This document shows, one piece after another, positions 45,827 to 55,172 of a DNA stretch of 64,000 nt (position 1 is the first letter of the stretch; every line of letters starts with the position of its first letter). Origin of the DNA: Morganella morganii. GTDB lineage: Bacteria > Pseudomonadota > Gammaproteobacteria > Enterobacterales > Enterobacteriaceae. A program made the translations under genes and the position numbers. Below the pieces are notes generated by a model. That model was given only the letters and a program-made list of their open reading frames with translations, was not told the origin of the DNA and ran no database searches. Location of the stretch: assembly GCF_003996855.1 (NCBI RefSeq), contig NZ_NRQY01000001.1, positions 2,371,562-2,435,561 on the forward strand. The letters run 5' to 3'.

Positions 45827-47416
45827 TCAGTGTTCGCGGGTTTTGTGGAAACGCACATCCGGATAGCGTTCCGCTGTGAGATTCAGGTTCACCATGGTCG
45901 GTGCGATATAAGAGAGGTTATCGCCGCCATCGAGCGCCAGATGCAGCTCGTTTTTACGTTTAAACTCTTCCAGTTTCTTCACATCGTCACATTCTACCCA
46001 GCGGGCGGTAGAGACGTTAACTGCTTCATAAATAGCTTCGACGTTGTACTCACTTTTCAGACGGGCAACCACCACATCAAACTGAAGCACACCCACTGCA
46101 CCGACAATCAGATCGTTGTTTGTCAGAGGACGGAAGACCTGAACCGCGCCTTCTTCAGACAACTGAACCAGACCTTTAAGCAGCTGTTTCTGTTTCAGCG
46201 GATCACGCAGACGGATACGGCGGAACAGTTCCGGTGCAAAGTTCGGGATACCGGTGAATTTCAGAATCTCACCCTGTGTGAAGGTATCACCAATCTGAAT
46301 GGTGCCATGGTTATGCAGCCCGATAATATCGCCGGGATACGCACAATCCACATGAGCACGGTCGCCCGCCATGAAGGTCAGCGCATCGGAAATCACCACA
46401 TCTTTTTTAAGACGCACCTGATGCAGTTTCATTCCTTTTTCATACACACCGGACACAATGCGCAGGAAAGCCACGCGGTCGCGGTGTTTCGGGTCCATAT
46501 TGGCCTGAATTTTAAAGACAAATCCGGTGAATTTATCTTCTTTCGCCGTCACTTCACGGACGTCAGTTTTACGCGGCATCGGTGCCGGCGCCCAGGAAAC
46601 CAGGCCGTCCAGCATATGATCCACCCCGAAATTCCCCAGCGCGGTGCCGAAGAAGACCGGCGTCAGTTCACCGGCGAGGAACAGTTCCTCATCAAATTCA
46701 TGGGATGCGCCCTGCACCAGTTCCAGTTCATCACGCAGTTGTGCTGCGAGCTCTTCACCGACAGCAGCATCCAGATCCGGATTATTCAGCCCTTTTACGG
46801 TACGGACCTCCTGGATGGTATGTCCCTGACCGGTCTGATACAGATAGGTTTCATCGCGGTATAAGTGATACACCCCTTTGAACAGCTTACCGCAGCCGAT
46901 AGGCCAGGTGATTGGCGAACAGGCAATTTTCAGTTCGCTTTCCACTTCATCCAGTAACTCCATCGGGTCACGGATATCGCGGTCAAGTTTGTTCATAAAG
47001 GTCAGGATCGGCGTGTCACGCAGACGGGTAACTTCCATCAGCTTACGGGTACGATCCTCAACCCCTTTTGCCGCATCGATAACCATCAGGCAGCAGTCTA
47101 CCGCCGTCAGGGTACGATAAGTATCTTCGGAGAAGTCTTCATGCCCCGGGGTATCCAGCAGGTTTACCAGCGCATCGTGATACGGGAATTGCATCACCGA
47201 TGTGGTGATAGAGATCCCGCGCTGTTTTTCCATCTCCATCCAGTCAGATTTGGCGTGCTGATTGGAGCCGCGGCCTTTGACCGTCCCGGCTTTCTGGATA
47301 GCCTGTCCGAACAGCAGGACTTTTTCGGTAATGGTGGTTTTACCGGCATCGGGGTGCGAAATGATCGCGAAGGTGCGGCGCTTGGCCACTTCCTGTAAAA
47401 ATGCATTATTTGACAT
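45827..47416 (-). CDS. prfC: Peptide chain release factor 3
   Basis: GTPase that removes RF1/RF2 from the ribosome after peptide release. From ATG at 47414-47416 it has 529 residues, the E. coli length, starting [28 protein letters not shown] (P-loop included). G2-G4 motifs are seen as [25 protein letters not shown] and [13 protein letters not shown]-Tu-like domain 2 and the RF3-specific C-terminus ([13 protein letters not shown]) follow. The frame is open 20 codons upstream but not conserved. Confidence 0.97.
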   Translation of the reverse strand: MSNNAFLQEVAKRRTFAIISHPDAGKTTITEKVLLFGQAIQKAGTVKGRGSNQHAKSDWMEMEKQRGISITTSVMQFPYHDALVNLLDTPGHEDFSEDTYRTLTAVDCCLMVIDAAKGVEDRTRKLMEVTRLRDTPILTFMNKLDRDIRDPMELLDEVESELKIACSPITWPIGCGKLFKGVYHLYRDETYLYQTGQGHTIQEVRTVKGLNNPDLDAAVGEELAAQLRDELELVQGASHEFDEELFLAGELTPVFFGTALGNFGVDHMLDGLVSWAPAPMPRKTDVREVTAKEDKFTGFVFKIQANMDPKHRDRVAFLRIVSGVYEKGMKLHQVRLKKDVVISDALTFMAGDRAHVDCAYPGDIIGLHNHGTIQIGDTFTQGEILKFTGIPNFAPELFRRIRLRDPLKQKQLLKGLVQLSEEGAVQVFRPLTNNDLIVGAVGVLQFDVVVARLKSEYNVEAIYEAVNVSTARWVECDDVKKLEEFKRKNELHLALDGGDNLSYIAPTMVNLNLTAERYPDVRFHKTREH

Positions 47417-47541
47417 CTGAGCTTTCTTCTGGGGCTGCGGGACAGAAACACGCGGTTTCCGCCCCTGATTTCTCATTAATGGCGCTTATTTTCGCCCGGT
47501 TTGCCCCGTGAAACAACAAAAGCTTGAAAAATGCACCGGGC

Positions 47542-48774
47542 TCAGCTGTCGAGCAGGCAGATACAGGCGACCGCATCACTCATCTGACAGTTCTCCATCA
47601 GTGCCAGTAAATCCGTATTGATATCGCCCGTATGCATTTTCAATGAAAAATACGCACTCATCAGCAGCTGAATATCATTCTCTTTCAATACCCGTTTTCC
47701 CGTTGCCGCCAGCGCCGCCAGGTTGGTACGCAGGTAAAAATAATCCATCACCAGAAGGCTAAAGTGAGACAGCGCATTCCGGGAGCCGGTAACGCCGCCG
47801 GAAAAATTGTCTGCGTGAGGGAACTGACCATGATACAGAAGATATGAAAACAGATTACGCAGCGTGTACGGCTCACTCAGACAACTCTCCTGCTGCTGTA
47901 CTTTCCACTCCGCCCGCAACCGCGCCATATTTTCTTCCGTGCGCTCCGCGGTTTGCTGATCATCCAGTCCGAGCTGCCTGAGAGTGTTAATATAAACGGA
48001 GAGCAGCAAATCACCACCCCAGGATAATTTCGGGATAAATTTGCCATAAACACTCAGCACAGCGGTCTGAAAAGCAGCCGGATGCGGCAGTGCCCGGCGT
48101 TCTGCTGTCAATTTCCCGCTTTCCGCTGCATTGAGTAAGAATTCATACACACCCTGAATTCGATCGAAGTTCGCTTCAATGTCATAATTCAGCTTACTGA
48201 TAAAGGTCAGTAACTGCATCGCTGCATAGAGATTATCCTCAAATTCCGGTGACTGTGCCTGTACCAGGTTCAGACACCAGAGATACACCAGATATTGCGG
48301 ATCGGTCAGTGCATCATCCTGCGGAGCTTTTTTCAGGTATTTATCTTCTTCCGTCAGTTGCATCGCATCAGCAGAAAACAACAGTTGACGAACAGCCTCC
48401 GGACAGGAAAGTGACAGGCGTTTAAACGTCGCATTCTGATATTTAGCCTCACTGCGCGGATACTCACGGCAGGTATGGCTCATCGCCGAAGGGCCGAGCT
48501 TACTGTAAACATTACACAGCCGTTTTTCCGTCAGAAACGGACATTTTTTATCCTCCGTCAGCCGGACATAAGCATATGCGCCCTCCCGTTCTGATTTAAG
48601 CACATGCTCCCGAGAAATCTGTTTAATCTCAATGCTTTCTGCACTGTGATATTTTTTATAGGTTTTTTTATCAATACTGATAAACCAGTCCTGACAGCAG
48701 TGTGACAGGCATTCGGAACCGACGCATTCAAAGCGCCGGATAAACATCGGTGTGACAATTTTATGGATAAACAT
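47542..48774 (-). CDS. fliB: FliB-like flagellin lysine N-methylase
   Basis: 410-residue protein of the FliB/YkgJ-type cysteine-rich family. Clustered cysteines in the first 120 residues (CVGSECLSHCCQDW, CPFLTEKRLCNVY, HTCREYPR) and one at about 149 (SLSCPEAVRQ) resemble an iron-sulphur or metal site. In Salmonella FliB methylates lysines of flagellin. No flagellar genes are in this window, so the substrate cannot be confirmed. It is located between rimI and prfC, where E. coli has yjjG. Confidence 0.8.
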   Translation of the reverse strand: MFIHKIVTPMFIRRFECVGSECLSHCCQDWFISIDKKTYKKYHSAESIEIKQISREHVLKSEREGAYAYVRLTEDKKCPFLTEKRLCNVYSKLGPSAMSHTCREYPRSEAKYQNATFKRLSLSCPEAVRQLLFSADAMQLTEEDKYLKKAPQDDALTDPQYLVYLWCLNLVQAQSPEFEDNLYAAMQLLTFISKLNYDIEANFDRIQGVYEFLLNAAESGKLTAERRALPHPAAFQTAVLSVYGKFIPKLSWGGDLLLSVYINTLRQLGLDDQQTAERTEENMARLRAEWKVQQQESCLSEPYTLRNLFSYLLYHGQFPHADNFSGGVTGSRNALSHFSLLVMDYFYLRTNLAALAATGKRVLKENDIQLLMSAYFSLKMHTGDINTDLLALMENCQMSDAVACICLLDS

Positions 48775-48888
48775 GACAAGACGCGCCTGTGATAGATATA
48801 TACCATCACGGTAGCACGCAAAAAATTACCGAAAGAGATAAAAAAACACCGTTTTATCTGACTTATCGCTCTATTACATTTCGCGCTA

Positions 48889-49341
48889 TTACATTCCGAA
48901 GCTCAGATAAAGCGCCATAATCAGAGCATCTTCTTTACCCTGCGCCGCCGGATAATAATTTCTCCGGACAGATACCTCATTAAAACCGAGCGATTCATAC
49001 AGCGCAATCGCCGGTCTGTTTGATGCCCTGACCTCCAGCCAGAGTGTCGCAATCCCTTTTGCTGTCAGATCCTCAATCACTTTTTCCAGCAACTGACGGC
49101 CATAGCCTTTTCCCTGATATTCAGGCGAAACCGCAATATTAAACAGTGTCGCTTCATCCAGCACCGTCTGATTGATGGCGAATCCGGCCAGTTCCCCGCC
49201 GGTTTCCAGTTTCAGGTTATGGTAGCGTTCGCCGTGATTGCTGCGGAATGTAGCTTCACTCCAGGGATAGGCGTGAGCAGCCTGTTCAATGCGGAATGCG
49301 GCGGCGAAATCAGCGGGAAGCAGCGGTGACAGTCTGGTCAT
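48889..49341 (-). CDS. rimI: Ribosomal protein bS18 alanine N-acetyltransferase RimI
   Basis: GNAT enzyme that acetylates the N-terminal alanine of ribosomal protein bS18. From ATG at 49339-49341 it has 150 residues, with the acetyl-CoA motif VSPEYQGKGYGRQLLEKVI at about 76-94 and ASNRPAIALYESLGF near 110. An open extension of 62 codons upstream is the holD shadow frame. Its start lies 32 bp inside the end of holD, the same overlapped arrangement as in E. coli. Confidence 0.95.
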   Translation of the reverse strand: MTRLSPLLPADFAAAFRIEQAAHAYPWSEATFRSNHGERYHNLKLETGGELAGFAINQTVLDEATLFNIAVSPEYQGKGYGRQLLEKVIEDLTAKGIATLWLEVRASNRPAIALYESLGFNEVSVRRNYYPAAQGKEDALIMALYLSFGM

Positions 49342-49720
49342 AGTGATAAATTTGTGTCCATAATCCGCGTTTTGCCTGCGCGTCCTGATACAGGTCGGCA
49401 AGACGGGGAGAGTGTAATGAAGGCAGTGAATCCGGTAGTTCAGCTTCCGTTCCCGGCAGCCAGCACAGGCAATTTGTCTGCGCCGGGATACTCTGCACAT
49501 TATCCGGCGTGATGCAGTAAACATCATCCGCCGTGATATTCAGGCTGCGGAATATATCGCTGAGTAAATCACAGGTGAGATCTGCCTGCTCATCGGTTAT
49601 GATCAGCAGACGTGCCGAAGCCGGGATCTGTACAGACAGTTCCCCTTTCAGGCGCTGCGGCTGACGCAGCGTCCATTGGGTGATCCCCATCTGAGCCAGC
49701 ATTCTGTCTCGTCGCGTCAT
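49310..49720 (-). CDS. holD: DNA polymerase III subunit psi
   Basis: Clamp-loader accessory subunit that links the gamma complex through chi to single-strand binding protein. From ATG at 49718-49720 (TCAGGGAT upstream) it is 136 residues, starting MTRRDRMLAQMGITQWTLR with the conserved GITQW segment; E. coli psi has 137. Sequence conservation is low apart from the N-terminus, but context (divergent from rsmC, overlapping rimI) is decisive. Confidence 0.93.
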   Translation of the reverse strand: MTRRDRMLAQMGITQWTLRQPQRLKGELSVQIPASARLLIITDEQADLTCDLLSDIFRSLNITADDVYCITPDNVQSIPAQTNCLCWLPGTEAELPDSLPSLHSPRLADLYQDAQAKRGLWTQIYHYDQTVTAASR

Positions 49721-49811
49721 AATGTATCCCTGAAATAACAAACGACACTATCTTAGCAAAGCGCGCTGCCCGCGCCAATGCTGCCGAATTATGATTTACA
49801 GGAGTTAACGG

Positions 49812-50825
49812 ATGTCCATGCTTACCCCGGCCAGTGAAGTGATTTTACGTCATGCAGACGAATTTACCGGGAGCCGTGTCCTGCTTGCCGGAGACATTCA
49901 GGACTCCCTCGCTGCACAGCTTTCCGCGCAGTCAGTGTATGTCAGCACCAGTCAGTATCATCAGTGGCAGGCACTGCGCGCACCACTGGGTGATCGCGCT
50001 GCATTTGCGCTGACCGTCAGCCCGGAGGCCGCCGCACAGTGCGACACGCTGATCTATTTCTGGCCGAAGAGTAAACAGGAAGCGCTGTTCCAGCTGACGC
50101 AGATTTTTTCCTGCCTGCCGGTCGGCAGTAATATTTTTATTGTCGGTGAAAACCGCAGTGGTGTCCGCAGCGCGGAAAAAATGACAGAACCGTTCACCGC
50201 ACTGCGTAAAATCGACAGCACGCGCCGCTGCGGTCTCTATTATGGCGAACTGATCACCCCGGCACGCTTTGCCCTGAAAGACTGGATCGGCAGTTATACG
50301 GCGGAAGGGGCGCAAATCGCCACCCTGCCGGGCGTGTTCAGCCAGGATAATATTGATGTCGGCAGTGCACTGCTGCTGGAATCACTGAACCAGCCGGTGA
50401 CCGGCTCACTGCTGGATATCGCCTGCGGCAGTGGTGTTATCGCTGCGGTGCTGGCAAAACGCAATCCGGGACTGACCCTGACACTCAGTGATGTTTCTGC
50501 CGCCGCGCTTGAAGCCGGACGCGAAACCCTGGCACAAAACCAGCTGGAAGGCCGTGTTGTCGCCAGTGATGTGTATTCAGATATCAGTGACCGCTATGAC
50601 TGGATTGTCGCCAATCCGCCGTTCCACGACGGACTGAACACCAGTTACAGCGCGGCACAACGCCTTATTTCCGGTGCCAAAGCACGCCTGAACCGCGGCG
50701 GAAAACTCTGTATCGTGGCCAACGCCTTTTTGCCGTATCCGGATCTGCTGGACAGCACATTTGGTCAGCATAAGGTTCTGGCACAAACCGGCAAATTTAA
50801 GGTTTACTTGGCTACAAATGCCTAA
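49812..50825 (+). CDS. rsmC: 16S rRNA m2G1207 methyltransferase RsmC
   Basis: SAM-dependent enzyme that methylates G1207 in 16S rRNA of the small subunit. The 337-residue protein has tandem methyltransferase-like domains. The C-terminal one is catalytic, with LLDIACGSGVIAAVLAKRNP (SAM loop, about 198-217) and the NPPFHDG motif (about 272-278). CAGGAG lies 8 bp before the ATG. It lies between holD-rimI (divergent) and tRNA-Leu genes, as in E. coli. Confidence 0.97.
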   Translation: MSMLTPASEVILRHADEFTGSRVLLAGDIQDSLAAQLSAQSVYVSTSQYHQWQALRAPLGDRAAFALTVSPEAAAQCDTLIYFWPKSKQEALFQLTQIFSCLPVGSNIFIVGENRSGVRSAEKMTEPFTALRKIDSTRRCGLYYGELITPARFALKDWIGSYTAEGAQIATLPGVFSQDNIDVGSALLLESLNQPVTGSLLDIACGSGVIAAVLAKRNPGLTLTLSDVSAAALEAGRETLAQNQLEGRVVASDVYSDISDRYDWIVANPPFHDGLNTSYSAAQRLISGAKARLNRGGKLCIVANAFLPYPDLLDSTFGQHKVLAQTGKFKVYLATNA

Positions 50826-50861
50826 TAATTAAGCGAAGTCACCAATTTTGATAAAAAATTA

Positions 50862-50889
50862 TTGACGGCGCGGATAAAACCGCTAAAAT
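50862..50889 (+). promoter_or_regulatory. Promoter of the tRNA-Leu pair
   Basis: TTGACG (50862-50867), a 16-bp spacer and TAAAAT (50884-50889) are followed by a GC-rich discriminator (CCGCC), as at stringently controlled stable-RNA promoters. Located about 38 bp ahead of the first tRNA. Confidence 0.8.
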
Positions 50890-50927
50890 CCGCCTCCATG
50901 CTATCAGTGACAAGATAGTTCTGAATT

Positions 50928-51014
50928 GCGAGGGTGGTGGAATTGGTAGACGCGCTAGCTTCAGGTGTTAGTGTCCTTACGGACGTGGGGGTTCAAGTCC
51001 CCCCCTTCGCACCA
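50928..51014 (+). tRNA. tRNA-Leu (CAG), first copy
   Basis: 87-nt class II tRNA with encoded CCA. Acceptor GCGAGGG pairs with CCTTCGC, the D loop holds TTGGTAGAC, anticodon CAG is at 50962-50964, a long variable arm is present and the T loop is GTTCAAGTC. Nearly identical to E. coli leuP/Q/V tRNA. Confidence 0.98.
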
Positions 51015-51062
51015 ATCAGATCTTATCACATACAACTGACAGCAGATTGAATGACAGTACCT

Positions 51063-51149
51063 GCGAGGGTGGCGGAATTGGTAGACGCGCTAGCTTCAGG
51101 TGTTAGTGTTCTTACGGACGTGGGGGTTCAAGTCCCCCCCTTCGCACCA
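51063..51149 (+). tRNA. tRNA-Leu (CAG), second copy
   Basis: 87-nt copy of the preceding tRNA, 48 bp downstream and differing at only two positions (GGTGGCGG for GGTGGTGG, and GTGTT for GTGTC in the variable arm). Same CAG anticodon and encoded CCA. Probably one transcript; E. coli has three such copies here. Confidence 0.98.
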
Positions 51150-51191
51150 CTGTTATGACAATCTTCTGCAATAATCTTCACTTCCCGGATA

Positions 51192-51452
51192 TCAAATCCT
51201 CAGATGCTCGAACCAGAGCAAACTTCCCAGAACAAATGCAATACCTGCCGGAATCAGCAGGAAATGACGCAATACACGGTTATACAACATAGGCATTGTC
51301 AGCAGAATTACCACAGCTAATGCAATGCGGGCGGCTTCCTGTTCATGTCCCTGTGATAAAAACAGTAATACAGGTATCAGCGCCAGCATCATACCGCCGA
51401 CTCCGGTTAACTGCTGCCAGAAGAATAATGAAAGCGGGTGTTTGGTTTGCAT
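51192..51452 (-). CDS. DUF1435-like small membrane protein (YjjZ position)
   Basis: 86 residues from the ATG at 51450-51452 (an in-frame GTG lies 9 bp upstream). Three hydrophobic segments are seen: LTGVGGMMLALIPVLLFL, IALAVVILLTMPMLY and LLIPAGIAFVLGSLLWF. The size, hydrophobicity and position next to tRNA-Leu resemble E. coli YjjZ (DUF1435), but I cannot confirm the match without a search. Function unknown. Confidence 0.6.
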   Translation of the reverse strand: MQTKHPLSLFFWQQLTGVGGMMLALIPVLLFLSQGHEQEAARIALAVVILLTMPMLYNRVLRHFLLIPAGIAFVLGSLLWFEHLRI

Positions 51453-51637
51453 AACAGCCACTTCTTACAATAGCGAAATGATAATCATTCCTGTTATCAT
51501 AAATAATCTGCTGCCCGTTGCAACTGCTTTTTCGCATAAAATGTAAAAAAGGTGCATGATTATACACCTTAAAATCATACACCTATAATTAATACGTCTA
51601 TAAATTGAACTGATATTAATGCATTAATTGATACCGC

Positions 51638-53293
51638 TCAGGTTGTCTCGTGAGAAGTATCATCATTTGTTGTCTCTGTTTTTATGTCTGCGACACCTTC
51701 TAACACATGATAGGCCACGGAGCAAAACAGAGAGTTCAGACGCTTCATATCCCCCAGCAGTCCGATGTGTAACCGGCTGCTGCCGATGCTTTGCAGATTA
51801 TTGACATGCAGCCGCTCCACATGCGCAAAAGAGTAACGCTGATTCAGCAGACGGAAACGGTGTTTTGCCCGGCGCAGCCGCCGCGCATTATCCACATCCC
51901 CGGAAACAAAAACCGACATCGCCAGATTAAGGTTATTTTGCAACCGTGACATCATGGTGGTCAGTTCACTGTAGCCGTCTTTCGAGAAGATACGCTGCGG
52001 GTCAGCTGTCTGACCCGCCACATCATGCGACATCCGCCCGATAATCAGGGAAGATTGCTGAAGTGACATCGCGGTGTCAATGACCTCTGCCCAGCGCCGG
52101 GAATCGCTGTCTCCCAGCTCAGTCTGCTGTAACTGCGCCAGATAAAGTTTGATACTGCTGTGCAGCAGCTCTGCCTCTTCCTCCAGATGGCCGATCAGCC
52201 GTTTCTGCTCACCTTTGCCCGCGAGCTGGCTGTCAAAGCGCTGTAACATCTGCTCAATCACATCTCCCAGCCGCAGGGTTTCCCGCACCGCATTGGCCAG
52301 CGCGAGAGAGGGTGTATCCAGCGCACTCTGATCCAGGTAACGGGGAGCTGCACTATCCTCCTCCGCCTCCGGTTCGGCGATCAGCCGCTGACACAGCCGT
52401 GCCATCGGTTTTACCAGTGCCAGCATCAGCACACAACGGACCAGGTTATAGACCACATGGAAATAAATAACGACTTCCGCCGCCGGCAGATTGTACTGCC
52501 CGATCCAGAGTGCCAGCGGTTTTACCCACGGCAGAACCAGCACACAGCCAATCAGTTTGAACAGCATACTGCCGAGCACTACCTGACGGGCAACGGCATT
52601 CTGGCCCCGGCTGCTCAGCATCGCAAGGAAACCACTGCCGAGATTCGAGCCGACCACGATTGCCAGACTGATATGCAGCGGCACCAGACCGGTGGCACTT
52701 AGTGTGGCCGTCAGCAGAACCGCCGCCAGGCTGGAATAACTGACCATGGCAAACAGCGCGCCCACCAGCAGAGCCAGCACCGCATCCCCGCTCAGTGACG
52801 TGAGAATAGCCTGAACAGCAGACGCCTGTGTAATCGGTTCGGCGGAGGCCACAATCAGCTGAAGTGCCAGAATAATCAGCCCCAGTCCGATACCGACCCG
52901 TCCGAGCTGCCCTGTCCGGCTCTTTTTCTGACTGAGAAACGTACTGACCCCCGCAAGGATCAGCAGTGGTGAGAGCCAGGAAAGATCAAATGTCAGCACC
53001 CGCGCCATCAGTGCCGTCCCGACATCAGCTCCCAGCATAATCACCAGTGCGGGCGGCAGCGCTATCATGCCCTGCGCCACAAACGAAATCACCAGCAATG
53101 CGGTGGCATTACTGCTCTGCACCAGAGCAGTCACCCCCAGACCGGCCAGAAATGCCCGTGATGTTTTCCGGATACTTTTTCCGAGCAGACGCCGCAGATC
53201 CGCGCCGAAAACACGCATAATCCCTGTCCGGACAATGTGTGTTCCCCAGACCAGCAGCGCAACCGATGAAAGAAGGTGGAGTAATGTCAGCAT
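51638..53293 (-). CDS. Na/Pi cotransporter family protein, YjbB-like
   Basis: 551-residue protein. An N-terminal membrane domain of about 300 residues contains the two inverted Na/Pi-cotransporter repeats (GVTALVQSSNATALLVISFV with the QSS motif, and AMVSYSSLAAVLLTATLSATG). The cytoplasmic C-terminal region is PhoU-like (about 330-540, helical, LRLGDVIEQMLQRFDSQLAG). E. coli YjbB of this type exports phosphate. The neighbouring phoA gene gives a phosphate theme, although no Pho box was seen ahead of this gene. Confidence 0.88.
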   Translation of the reverse strand: MLTLLHLLSSVALLVWGTHIVRTGIMRVFGADLRRLLGKSIRKTSRAFLAGLGVTALVQSSNATALLVISFVAQGMIALPPALVIMLGADVGTALMARVLTFDLSWLSPLLILAGVSTFLSQKKSRTGQLGRVGIGLGLIILALQLIVASAEPITQASAVQAILTSLSGDAVLALLVGALFAMVSYSSLAAVLLTATLSATGLVPLHISLAIVVGSNLGSGFLAMLSSRGQNAVARQVVLGSMLFKLIGCVLVLPWVKPLALWIGQYNLPAAEVVIYFHVVYNLVRCVLMLALVKPMARLCQRLIAEPEAEEDSAAPRYLDQSALDTPSLALANAVRETLRLGDVIEQMLQRFDSQLAGKGEQKRLIGHLEEEAELLHSSIKLYLAQLQQTELGDSDSRRWAEVIDTAMSLQQSSLIIGRMSHDVAGQTADPQRIFSKDGYSELTTMMSRLQNNLNLAMSVFVSGDVDNARRLRRAKHRFRLLNQRYSFAHVERLHVNNLQSIGSSRLHIGLLGDMKRLNSLFCSVAYHVLEGVADIKTETTNDDTSHETT

Positions 53294-53541
53294 AATGTTT
53301 TCGTCAGCCTGGTGTTGTCATCAGCATAGTGTTCCCGTTAAAACGATCAGATCAACGGTATATCACACGATCATCGTGTCACAATGTGATAATAGTAATA
53401 ATCACCGCCGCCATCAGAAGAAAAAATCGCATAAAACACACTGTTTTACGGAATACAGGATGTCTGTCCCGGAACCGGGACACCGGATAAGTATACCTTA
53501 TGGTAAATATATTTCAAAAATCATCGTGTTACAAAAGATAA

Positions 53542-53571
53542 TAAAAAACCGCCGGCACAGAGTACCGGCGG
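53542..53571 (-). terminator. Rho-independent terminator downstream of phoA
   Basis: On the minus strand CCGCCGG.AC pairs with GT.CCGGCGG and is followed by TTTTTT. It lies 84 bp past phoA. The rest of the 53294-53654 gap shows no gene. Confidence 0.85.
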
Positions 53572-53654
53572 CAGCCACTGCTGAAATCAGCAAAATAATA
53601 CTATCAACATGAAGAAAAGCACTTCAGAACAGTGTGAATATCAGGTACCGCAGA

Positions 53655-55091
53655 TTACTTCAGTTCCATCGCGTCCCGCATGGTGAAGAATAAATCTGTC
53701 TGATCCGTCAGACCTACCACATTCGCGGCCCCCGGACCGTATGCCGCCACACGCAGCTGGGCACCGGTATGCTCCTGCGAATCTGATTCCGAGTTACCGT
53801 AGTTGACTGCCATCACGCTGCCGTCTTTGGTCAGCAGTGCCTGAGTCAGCCCCGGTGATACCACATCTGCTTCAATAATCTGGCTGGAATGAGCATGGTC
53901 AGCGGTCACAATCACCAGTGTATCACCATGTTTTTTCGCGTATTCCATACCGATTTGTACTGCTTCATCCAGCGCAACAGTTTCACCGATCTGACCGCAG
54001 GCATTTGCCGCGTGATCCTGTTTATCGATAGAGGCGCTTTCCACCTGTAAGAAGAAACCATTTTCATGATCTTTCAGCAGATCAATGGCTTTTTCTGTCA
54101 TCTGAGCCAGTGTCGGTGCATCCGGGTCCAGTTTTGAACTTGGTTTACACTCCACGACAGGTTTGTCGAGGTTACCGCGGTAAGAGGCTTTCGGGCCTTC
54201 CCACGCGACTTCCATATTGCCGTCACTGAATAAACCGAGCACCGGTTTATCCTGATTGGCGGCTTTCACCTCCGCCAGCGATTTGGCATCTTTCACAACC
54301 AGATAACCGCGTGCGGTTGCCTGCTCTTCCAGCGTTTTCCCGGCATAGTCCCCAGCTTTGGCTGTCTGGCGGAAACTCTTCGCCCCTCCGCCCAGCGTGA
54401 CATCCGCACGGGCATTCAGCAACTGCTCACTGATAGAGCCCGGCCCGCCATTTTCCAGGGCATCCGTACTGCAACGCTCTGCGGTTTCCTCCGGACCGTA
54501 GCATTTACGCTGACTGATATGCGAGATCAGTGCTGCCGGGGTGGCATCCTGAATTTCAGACGTGGTGACATTCCCGGTCGCTTTGCCGTTTTTCTTTGCC
54601 AGTTCGAGAATAGTGGTATGTGGTTTGCCGGTGACATCAATACCCAGCGCGCCGTTATAGGTTTTCACTCCGGAAGCCCAGGCAGTCGCAGAGGCGGCGG
54701 AGTCAGTAACATAATTCGGTTTCTGTGTTTTCTTATCGAGTGCATACGTGGTGTACTGGCCGGTCAGCGGCAGGGCATCAATCCCTTTAAACACACCACC
54801 CGCGCCTTCTGCATAGTTACGCGCTACGGTAATTTCGGAATCCCCCATACCGTCGCCGATAAACAGAATCACATTTTTTGCTTTGGTCTGACCGATGGCC
54901 GCTTTCAGTGCCTCAGTCTGATCAGACGACAGGCGGCGTGCACCGCCGAACTCCGTGATATTGCCTTTCGCGGCGCGATCCTGTGCCAGAATGGCATCTG
55001 CATTCCCCGCTGCAACTGCCGGTAATGCAGAGCCTGTCAGCAGTGCCAGAACGGCAGCCGCAACCCGTGTTTTCATCGTCGCATGAAGCAT
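53655..55091 (-). CDS. phoA: Alkaline phosphatase
   Basis: Periplasmic zinc/magnesium phosphomonoesterase that frees phosphate from esters. From ATG at 55089-55091 (AAGGA, 8 bp upstream) the precursor is 478 residues, with a signal peptide cleaving near PAVAAG. The catalytic serine lies in [13 protein letters not shown]. The metal ligands fit [23 protein letters not shown] and [10 protein letters not shown]. Two cysteine pairs for disulphides are present ([13 protein letters not shown] and VECKPS..NACGQ). Length compares with E. coli PhoA (471). A Pho box lies upstream. Confidence 0.97.
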   Translation of the reverse strand: MLHATMKTRVAAAVLALLTGSALPAVAAGNADAILAQDRAAKGNITEFGGARRLSSDQTEALKAAIGQTKAKNVILFIGDGMGDSEITVARNYAEGAGGVFKGIDALPLTGQYTTYALDKKTQKPNYVTDSAASATAWASGVKTYNGALGIDVTGKPHTTILELAKKNGKATGNVTTSEIQDATPAALISHISQRKCYGPEETAERCSTDALENGGPGSISEQLLNARADVTLGGGAKSFRQTAKAGDYAGKTLEEQATARGYLVVKDAKSLAEVKAANQDKPVLGLFSDGNMEVAWEGPKASYRGNLDKPVVECKPSSKLDPDAPTLAQMTEKAIDLLKDHENGFFLQVESASIDKQDHAANACGQIGETVALDEAVQIGMEYAKKHGDTLVIVTADHAHSSQIIEADVVSPGLTQALLTKDGSVMAVNYGNSESDSQEHTGAQLRVAAYGPGAANVVGLTDQTDLFFTMRDAMELK

Positions 55092-55156
55092 GAGCAGAAT
55101 CCTTGTCATTAATAAAGTTGTCAGTTATCAACGCAGGACAGCCTAATCTGCTCTTA

Positions 55157-55172
55157 TGACATCAGCGTGACA
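55157..55172 (-). promoter_or_regulatory. Pho box of phoA
   Basis: On the minus strand TGTCACGCTGATGTCA shows two TGTCA half-sites with the 6-bp spacing of the PhoB consensus. It ends one base before the stop codon of the upstream esterase gene and 65 bp before phoA. Confidence 0.75.

Noticed and set aside
49341..49527. N-terminal extension of rimI
   Set aside because: The extra 62 codons overlap holD in another frame and show no acetyltransferase similarity.
50928..51149. Repeat that could be read as a CRISPR unit or tandem duplication
   Set aside because: The two repeats are complete tRNA-Leu genes with CCA ends; no CRISPR-like spacing is present anywhere in the window.
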